A stretch of 64,000 nt of DNA from Pedobacter arcticus A12 (lineage in GTDB: Bacteria > Bacteroidota > Bacteroidia > Sphingobacteriales > Sphingobacteriaceae), in contig NZ_JH947128.1 of the NCBI RefSeq assembly GCF_000302595.1, positions 372,001 through 436,000 on the forward strand, given 5' to 3'. Below, piece by piece: positions 59,562 through 64,000 of this stretch (positions are counted from its first letter, which is position 1; each line of letters starts with the position of its first letter). The notes beneath the pieces were generated by a model, which was given only the letters and a program-made list of their open reading frames with translations, did not search any database and was not told where the DNA came from. A program made the translations under genes and the position numbers.

Positions 59562-59612
59562 ATGGGTTGTTAACAGAAGCTGAGATTACTCCAACTACAG
59601 CTAACAACCCAT
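59562..59612 (-). ncRNA. Hairpin in the rpsB-tsf intergenic mRNA
   Basis: ATGGGTTGTTA and TAACAACCCAT form an 11-bp stem, continued by GCTG/CAGC after an asymmetric bulge. No T run follows on the minus strand, so it is not a simple terminator. It may adjust the ratio of S2 to EF-Ts or protect the mRNA. Confidence 0.5.
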
Positions 59613-59624
59613 CACTAAATTTAT

Positions 59625-60491
59625 TTACTCTCCTTTTGCCTCATCCGTAGCAGCTGCTTCCGCAACTACTGGAGTTCCAGCGTCAGCACCTTTACGGGTT
59701 CTTTTACCTGGTTCAGCCGGAGCTTTTTCTTCTTTAGCTTCTGGAGCGTCAACTTTTGCTTTTTCAGCAGCAGCTTCTTTATCGCTTTCAGCATCCTTCT
59801 CTTGCTTACGCTCTTCTAAACCTTCATTAATCGCATCAATAATAATGCTGGTGATTAAAGAGATAGATTTAGTAGCATCATCATTCGCTGGGATAGGGAA
59901 ATCGATGTTTGAAGGATCAGAGTTAGTATCTACCATTGCAAAAGTAGGTATGTTTAACTTGATAGCCTCAGTTACAGCGATATGCTCTTTTTTAACATCA
60001 ATCAAAAACAAAGCAGCTGGTAAACGGTTTAAATCAGCAATACCTCCTAAAAGGCTTTCTAATTTAATACGCTCACGCTGAATCATTAATTTTTCTTTTT
60101 TAGAAAGCACATCGTAAGTACCGTCTTTAGTCATCTTGTCGATGTTTGTCATCTTCTTGATCGACTTTCTAACAGTAGCAAAGTTAGTTAACATACCACC
60201 TAACCATCTTTCGGTTACAAACGGCATATTTACAGATTTTGCGTATTCTGCAACGATGTCTTTAGCTTGTTTCTTAGTAGAAACAAATAATATTTTACGA
60301 CCCGATTTAACAATTTGTTTGATAGCAGAAGCTGCTTCTTCAACGCGTGTTAAAGTTTTGTTTAAGTCGATAATGTGAATTCCGTTACGCTCCATAAAAA
60401 TATATTGCGCCATTTTCGGATTCCACTTGCGGGTAAGGTGACCAAAATGTACACCTGCATCCAATAAGTCCTGATAAGTTGTTCTTGCCAT
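59625..60491 (-). CDS. rpsB: Ribosomal protein S2
   Basis: 288 residues. MARTTYQDLLDAGVHFGHLTRKWNPKMAQYIFMERNGIHIIDLNKT is the canonical start; VTERWLGGMLTNFATVRKSI (about 92-111) and AVTEAIKLNIPTFAMVDTNSDPSNIDFPIPANDDATKSISLI (about 172-213) complete the fold. From about 228 a 60-residue tail of Lys, Glu, Ala and Pro extends beyond the usual 230-250, a low-complexity extension typical of Bacteroidetes S2. Part of the 30S head; binds S1. Encoded 18 bp after rpsI. Confidence 0.97.
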   Translation of the reverse strand: MARTTYQDLLDAGVHFGHLTRKWNPKMAQYIFMERNGIHIIDLNKTLTRVEEAASAIKQIVKSGRKILFVSTKKQAKDIVAEYAKSVNMPFVTERWLGGMLTNFATVRKSIKKMTNIDKMTKDGTYDVLSKKEKLMIQRERIKLESLLGGIADLNRLPAALFLIDVKKEHIAVTEAIKLNIPTFAMVDTNSDPSNIDFPIPANDDATKSISLITSIIIDAINEGLEERKQEKDAESDKEAAAEKAKVDAPEAKEEKAPAEPGKRTRKGADAGTPVVAEAAATDEAKGE

Positions 60492-60509
60492 TGTCTTGTC
60501 CTCCGAATA

Positions 60510-60896
60510 TTAACGTTTACTGAATTGGAATTTCTTACGAGCTTTAGCTCTACCTGGTTTCTTACGCTCAACCATACGGTTATCACGTGTCATTAAACCT
60601 TTAGCTCTAAGAGATGGTTTCCTAATAGCGTCTAATTCAACAATAGCTTTAGCGATAGCTAAACGAACAGCTCCAGCTTGTCCATTAATACCGCCACCTT
60701 TAACATTTACAGTAACATCGTATTGCCCTGTAACTTCAGCAACAATAAAAGCCTGATTTACAACATACTGCAAAGGCAGTGTTGGGAAATATTCTGTATG
60801 ATCTTTACCGTTTACGGTTATGGTACCGTTGCCGTCTTTCAAGTAGATTCGGGCAACTGCAGTTTTTCTTCTTCCAGAAGTATTAGTAACTGACAT
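60510..60896 (-). CDS. rpsI: Ribosomal protein S9
   Basis: 128 residues. SVTNTSGRRKTAVARIYLKDGNGTITVNGKDHTEYF at the start, VKGGGINGQAGAVRLAIAKAI (about 65-85) and the basic C-terminus KKPGRAKARKKFQFSKR ending in Lys-Arg, which contacts P-site tRNA. Complete and normal. Second gene after rplM, 18 bp apart. Confidence 0.97.
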   Translation of the reverse strand: MSVTNTSGRRKTAVARIYLKDGNGTITVNGKDHTEYFPTLPLQYVVNQAFIVAEVTGQYDVTVNVKGGGINGQAGAVRLAIAKAIVELDAIRKPSLRAKGLMTRDNRMVERKKPGRAKARKKFQFSKR

Positions 60897-60914
60897 TTCT
60901 TTTCTCCTTTAAAT

Positions 60915-61358
60915 TTAAAATTTAACTTCTTTAGGGTTCTGCGCAGCATGTGGATGCTCATTACCTGCATAGATATACAGATTTTTGAAAATTGCTCTAC
61001 CTAAACGAGTTTTAGGTAACATACCACGTACAGCCTTCTCGATAATACGAGTTGGATGCTTTTCCATTAAATCTTTCGGAGTAATGAAACGCTGACCACC
61101 TGGGTAGCCAGTATATCTAACATAAACTTTGTCAGACATTTTATTACCAGTCAATTTAACCTTGTCTGCATTGATAACGATTACATTATCGCCGCAGTCT
61201 ACGTGTGGGGTAAAAGATGGCTTGTTTTTTCCTCTAATCACCTTAGCGATGTTAGAAGACAAGCGCCCCAAAATCTCGCCCTGAGCGTCAACAACAATCC
61301 ATTGTTTGTCAACGGTCTTTTTATTGGCAGAGACAGTTTTGTAACTTAACGTATTCAC
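60915..61358 (-). CDS. rplM: Ribosomal protein L13
   Basis: 147 residues, starting with GTG at 61358 (NTLSYKTVSANKKTVDKQW); the GTG is chosen because homologs begin with this text and no ATG is in frame before it. KVRGKNKPSFTPH-type core (IRGKNKPSFTPHVDCGDNVIVINADKVKLTG) and HPTRIIEKAVRGMLPKTRLGRAIFKNLYIY identify it. It is an early 50S assembly protein. First gene of the operon, with a promoter and a hairpin at the 5' end of its leader. Confidence 0.97.
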   Translation of the reverse strand: MNTLSYKTVSANKKTVDKQWIVVDAQGEILGRLSSNIAKVIRGKNKPSFTPHVDCGDNVIVINADKVKLTGNKMSDKVYVRYTGYPGGQRFITPKDLMEKHPTRIIEKAVRGMLPKTRLGRAIFKNLYIYAGNEHPHAAQNPKEVKF

Positions 61359-61392
61359 TTGCTTTGTATTTAATTAATAAAATATAGTATTC

Positions 61393-61409
61393 CCCTAATT
61401 TTTTTAGGG
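61393..61409 (-). ncRNA. Hairpin at the 5' end of the rplM leader RNA
   Basis: CCCTAA pairs with TTAGGG around an A-rich loop. With the promoter at 61414-61444 the transcript would start near 61409, placing this stem at its extreme 5' end, 35 nt before the GTG. Possible mRNA-stability element or ribosomal-protein binding site. Confidence 0.45.
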
Positions 61410-61413
61410 ACTG

Positions 61414-61444
61414 CAAAGATAGAACTATGCTTTTATATATCAAA
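61414..61444 (-). promoter_or_regulatory. Promoter of rplM-rpsI-rpsB-tsf
   Basis: On the minus strand TTTG (61444-61441), 19 bases, TATCTTTG (61421-61414). Both elements match and the spacing is the same as in the thrL promoter. Confidence 0.75.
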
Positions 61445-61575
61445 GGGTTGGATGGAGATTTATTTGGAAGATTTTGAGTGGGAGGTGGGAAGTAAGCGGG
61501 TTGTAGGTTATAAGTTTTATAGATAGGCTATCTGACAGAAAGTCCCCTTTCCCAATTTAATCACTTTATTGATCT

Positions 61576-61678
61576 GGGCGTTTCCTTTTTCCATAGCACA
61601 AGGCCCCACCCAGGTCAGGCTTTCCGCTCATAAGCACAAAGCCTTAGCCACGGGCGGGTACCCACTACAATCCCTAAC
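61576..61678. repeat. Dispersed element related to 52918-53039
   Basis: Opens GGGCGTTTC, contains CAGGCTTTCCGCT and closes CAATCCCTAACC; these blocks match those of the element between thrA and thrB, while the middle differs. Its GC-rich centre (CCCCACCC, GGGCGGGTACCC) stands out from AT-rich flanks. A 66-codon frame across it is not convincing as a gene. The rest of 61445-61929 shows no gene. Confidence 0.65.
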
Positions 61679-61902
61679 CAGATATTATTCTCTTGATCCC
61701 CATGCACTCGCCATTCTTCTTTTGATTCTCTTAATCGGTGTACTCATCGAAATTAGAGAATCGCCCTAACAAAAGCGACGCTACGAAAGCATCGAGCGTG
61801 AAATATAAGCTAGGTTTTACCATTATTACTTTATTATTACAGTACAAGCTAATTCTGCCAAGTTTATGACCTAAATCACTTTAGATATGAAAAGCTTTGC
61901 CT

Positions 61903-61910
61903 TAGATTTG
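61903..61910 (+). promoter_or_regulatory. -7 element (TAGATTTG) of the azurin-like gene
   Basis: Perfect TAnnTTTG 20 bp before the ATG, with TTTA 19 bases upstream (three of four of the -33 element). Confidence 0.5.
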
Positions 61911-61929
61911 CTGAAAAATATATTTTAAT

Positions 61930-62457
61930 ATGAAACAAATGAAATTAAAATCAACTTTCGCAATGTTAGCCCTAGGCTTAACCTTCTTATTTGCGTGTAA
62001 CAACGAACAAAAAAGTGAAGCAACGAATGAAACAGCGGTTGCTGATGAAACAGCTGTTGATGAAACGGAGGCTACCAGCCAAGAAAAAGCAGAAATCACT
62101 TTAAATGCCAATGATGCTATGCAGTTTGATAAAAATGAGTTTACTGTTTCTGCTGGACAAACAGTAGTTTTAACGTTGAACCATACAGGCAAACAGCCTG
62201 CAGCTTCTATGGGACACAATTTTGTACTTTTAACCCAAGGTACAGATATGGCTACTTTTGCAACTGCAGCAATGGCGGCTAAAGACAATGATTACATCCC
62301 AGCTGATGGTAATGGCGTAATTGCACATACCAAACTTATTGGTGGCGGAGAGAGCGACACCATTACCTTCACAGCTCCAGAAAAAGGGACTTATGATTTT
62401 TTATGTTCTTTCCCAGGGCACTATTCTATTATGAAGGGTAAATTTATTGTTCAGTAA
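61930..62457 (+). CDS. Azurin-like blue copper lipoprotein
   Basis: 175 residues. MKQMKLKSTFAMLALGLTFLFAC has the lipobox LFAC, Cys23 lipidated. Residues 24-55 are an acidic, Glu/Thr/Ala-rich linker. The cupredoxin domain (about 55-175) keeps the azurin layout: TVSAGQTVVLTLNHTGKQP, then MGHNFVL with His96, and the C-terminal loop FLCSFPGHYSIMKGKFIV with Cys159, His164 and Met168. All four copper ligands are present, so electron transfer in the periplasm, anchored to a membrane, is expected. No partner oxidase or reductase lies nearby. A terminator follows. Confidence 0.94.
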   Translation: MKQMKLKSTFAMLALGLTFLFACNNEQKSEATNETAVADETAVDETEATSQEKAEITLNANDAMQFDKNEFTVSAGQTVVLTLNHTGKQPAASMGHNFVLLTQGTDMATFATAAMAAKDNDYIPADGNGVIAHTKLIGGGESDTITFTAPEKGTYDFLCSFPGHYSIMKGKFIVQ

Positions 62458-62479
62458 AAAGAACTAAAGTTTATACTTA

Positions 62480-62534
62480 AAAAGTCCCAGAAGGCTTGCA
62501 GGGAATTATATTATCTTGCACCTCTGGGACTTTT
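62480..62534 (+). terminator. rho-independent terminator
   Basis: AAAAGTCCCAGA pairs with TCTGGGACTTTT; the inner loop is about 30 nt. T-rich sequence follows. 23 bp after the azurin-like gene. Confidence 0.75.
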
Positions 62535-62618
62535 CTTTTTCAAAGGGCTTTTATTTTCCGGCTGGAGGGTTACTAGCTTTTTCAAAGCTCCCTAATTCTA
62601 TTATACCGTTCTATTAGA

Positions 62619-62653
62619 AACAGCCGTTTATCTTATCGTAACAAACGGCTGTT
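62619..62653 (-). terminator. Hairpin after the small membrane protein gene
   Basis: AACAGCCGTTT and AAACGGCTGTT form an 11-bp stem; a short T run (TTTC) follows on the minus strand. It lies 7 bp after the stop at 62660. Confidence 0.65.
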
Positions 62654-62659
62654 CGGATG

Positions 62660-63115
62660 TTAAGCTGGCACAGCCAGTAGTAAAACCCATTCCTTGGCCA
62701 TTTTTTTAGCGCTAGGCAATTCGCTTTCACTACTGTCATATTGCTTATAAAGAACAATTTCTTTTTTCGCACCATTAGCAAAAGACAATAAAAGCATCAC
62801 ATTTCTTACTTCTTTGCCATTATAACTTATCTCTTCCTTAACACTTATAACTTTTTCAAGGTCGATTAATTCGTAGGTAAAATCGATTAAATTGAGAAGT
62901 ATCAACTTCCGCTTATCCGAAAAGGCAAGTAGCAAGTTCCCTATACTGCCTGTACGGGTAAGTTTACAATTATTATCGGCAGTAATGCTGTCGAGTTTGT
63001 TTTGGAGTAATTCCTGTTTCTTTTTTCTGTTACTTCTTTTAACTATAACTACGGGAATCAATATCAATGCGGCTAAAACAACCATAACAAGGGTGTTCTC
63101 TAAAATATTTGTCAT
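62660..63115 (-). CDS. Single-pass membrane protein, unknown function
   Basis: 151 residues. One N-terminal membrane helix (about 8-26, TLVMVVLAALILIPVVIVKR) is followed by a basic stretch RSNRKKKQELLQNK and a soluble beta/alpha domain: NCKLTRTGSIGNLLLAFSDKRKLILLNL, YELIDLEKVISVKEEISYNG, VMLLLSFANGAKKEIVLYKQYDSS. The pattern of strands recalls a PH-like or bPH domain, which is a guess. The basic residues after the helix place the soluble part in the cytoplasm. No partner visible. Confidence 0.65.
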   Translation of the reverse strand: MTNILENTLVMVVLAALILIPVVIVKRSNRKKKQELLQNKLDSITADNNCKLTRTGSIGNLLLAFSDKRKLILLNLIDFTYELIDLEKVISVKEEISYNGKEVRNVMLLLSFANGAKKEIVLYKQYDSSESELPSAKKMAKEWVLLLAVPA

Positions 63116-63239
63116 TTTTTTTAGGATATAAATTTTGGATTACCAGTATTAACTGGCAGCTAAATAAAGATTTGGAAATTATCTTTTTAAATTTCCTAGG
63201 AGGATTGCCTGATCTTTAAAAGAAAGAGCAATTGCGTAA

Positions 63240-63584
63240 CTAATAAAAAGAATGGAAAGGAAAAAGGATGAGCCACAACCAGCGTTGCCTCAAAACTTTA
63301 ATTTTTTTCTGATAAAAACTATCCGCACCAATTCCAGCAAAACCGATGAAGGAAATAAAAGTGAACAGTACGGACGTAGAAACAGGCAAAGTTTGCGAGT
63401 GTACAGGGAACGACACTCTTGAACTCTCTAAAAACGCAGCACTTGTACCACATGTCTGTACTTTTTTAAACTCCTGCTGTTGATTACGCTCAAGTTTTGC
63501 TTGATCATAAGAAACGACTGAGGCCTTCGTGTTAAATACGATCCCGAAAATTAAGATGGTAAATATTTTTAGCAGTAGCTTCAT
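63240..63584 (-). CDS. Small exported or membrane protein, unknown function
   Basis: 114 residues from the ATG at 63584 (MKLLLKIFTILIFGIVFNTK); the in-frame start three codons earlier is possible. A signal-type hydrophobic N-terminus is followed by a short polar part (SYDQAKLERNQQQEFKKVQTCG) and two hydrophobic stretches near the end (VLFTFISFIGFAGIGADSF, RWLWLILFPFHSFY). I recognise no family. It stands alone. Confidence 0.55.
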   Translation of the reverse strand: MKLLLKIFTILIFGIVFNTKASVVSYDQAKLERNQQQEFKKVQTCGTSAAFLESSRVSFPVHSQTLPVSTSVLFTFISFIGFAGIGADSFYQKKIKVLRQRWLWLILFPFHSFY

Positions 63585-63794
63585 TTTATGCAATGATACA
63601 AAATCATTGCAATAGTAAAGTAAAAAGGTGGCTTGATGAAAAAATTGAAAAAGGTAGGAAGGTGGAAATAACCTTTTTCCTCGAAAAATTCGCCTTCTAC
63701 CCCCTAAACTCTTTATTTTGTATAAAATCCCGCTATAAGTTTAACGCCAAGTCTGTTTTTTTTGGCGGCTTTACAAGAAATTTAATACAACAAT

Positions 63795-64000
63795 ATGCCA
63801 CAACAGAATTTTAAGGAGCGACTAAACAGCATTATATTCGGAACAGATACCAAAGAAGGAAAACACTTTGACATCATTTTACTTTGGGTAATCTTGGTCA
63901 GTGTAGTGGTGGTGATTGCGGAAAGCATGCCTGAGCTCGGCCTTAGGTTTCCAAAAACATTTTATTACATCGAATGGTTTTTCACCATTGCGTTTTCTAT
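63795..64000 (+). CDS. Ion transporter (voltage-gated potassium channel family), N-terminal part cut by the window edge
   Basis: Open from the ATG at 63795 to the right edge (68 codons seen). The translation opens MPQQNFKERLNSIIFGTDTK, followed by FDIILLWVILVSVVVVIAES (first membrane helix) and MPELGLRFPKTFYYIEWFFT leading into a second helix. The 'R..IIFGT.T..GK.FD' start and ES helix end are typical of bacterial six-helix cation channels annotated as ion transporters. The voltage sensor and pore are beyond the edge. Confidence 0.8.
   Translation, partial: MPQQNFKERLNSIIFGTDTKEGKHFDIILLWVILVSVVVVIAESMPELGLRFPKTFYYIEWFFTIAFS

Noticed and set aside
61569-61769. 66-residue frame upstream of the azurin-like gene
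   Set aside because: It lies in a dispersed repeat element, has no start context and no recognisable domain.
63593-63814. 73-residue frame before the ion channel gene
   Set aside because: It overlaps the channel start in another frame and shows no homology or signal.

Overview
The window looks like a chromosomal segment of an AT-rich Bacteroidetes bacterium, most likely of the Sphingobacteriaceae (Pedobacter-like). The reasons are a SusC/SusD pair with an ECF sigma factor and FecR anti-sigma factor, a cargo protein with a type IX secretion C-terminal signal, a DUF1080/Gfo-Idh pair, a single-chain ThrA-ThrB-ThrC operon, promoters that fit the Bacteroidetes pattern TTTG - about 19 nt - TAnnTTTG, and several intergenic repeats of a kind common in this phylum. 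I identified families by reading sequences and motifs; nothing was searched against a database.

Layout. 1-1.2 kb: the end of a secreted protein and a HigB/HigA toxin-antitoxin pair. 1.25-8.6 kb: an unusual phosphoserine phosphatase fusion, an NAD-dependent epimerase, an arginase-fold protein, a TlpA-type thioredoxin, a lipoprotein and purD. 9.1-12.4 kb: the B12-dependent ribonucleotide reductase, with two inverted DnaA-box-like sites upstream. 12.5-24 kb: a divergent Lrp-type regulator/alanine dehydrogenase pair, a Trp-rich exported protein, an RsmI-like methyltransferase overlapping a decayed flavin monooxygenase-like gene, tex, and a glycosyltransferase/phosphoesterase pair. 24.5-31.9 kb: sigma factor, FecR, SusC and SusD, a transport locus under its own signalling with no hydrolase beside it. 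32.2-38.3 kb: mfd, a low-molecular-weight phosphatase, small unknown genes and a second Lrp-type regulator.

38.4-38.7 kb holds an independent small RNA gene (promoter, 112-nt type II tRNA-like cloverleaf, terminator) with a very long variable arm and an anticodon that does not suit its leucine-like body. 39-44.7 kb carries a HEAT/DUF1080 protein with a Tat-exported oxidoreductase and a subclass B1 metallo-beta-lactamase with all zinc ligands. 44.9-49.2 kb is a large three-module beta-helix type IX cargo protein.

49.3-55.8 kb is a methyltransferase followed by the threonine operon thrA-thrB-thrC. The operon is preceded by an unannotated 17-residue leader peptide with eight hydroxylated residues (seven Thr, one Ser), a competing hairpin and a terminator: a complete attenuator. 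Its internal gaps are filled with dispersed repeats and a 62-bp minisatellite. 55.8-58.5 kb is a multi-PAS sensor kinase. 58.7-61.4 kb is the ribosomal operon rplM-rpsI-rpsB-tsf. 61.9-64 kb holds an azurin-like lipoprotein, two small membrane proteins and the start of an ion channel cut by the window edge.
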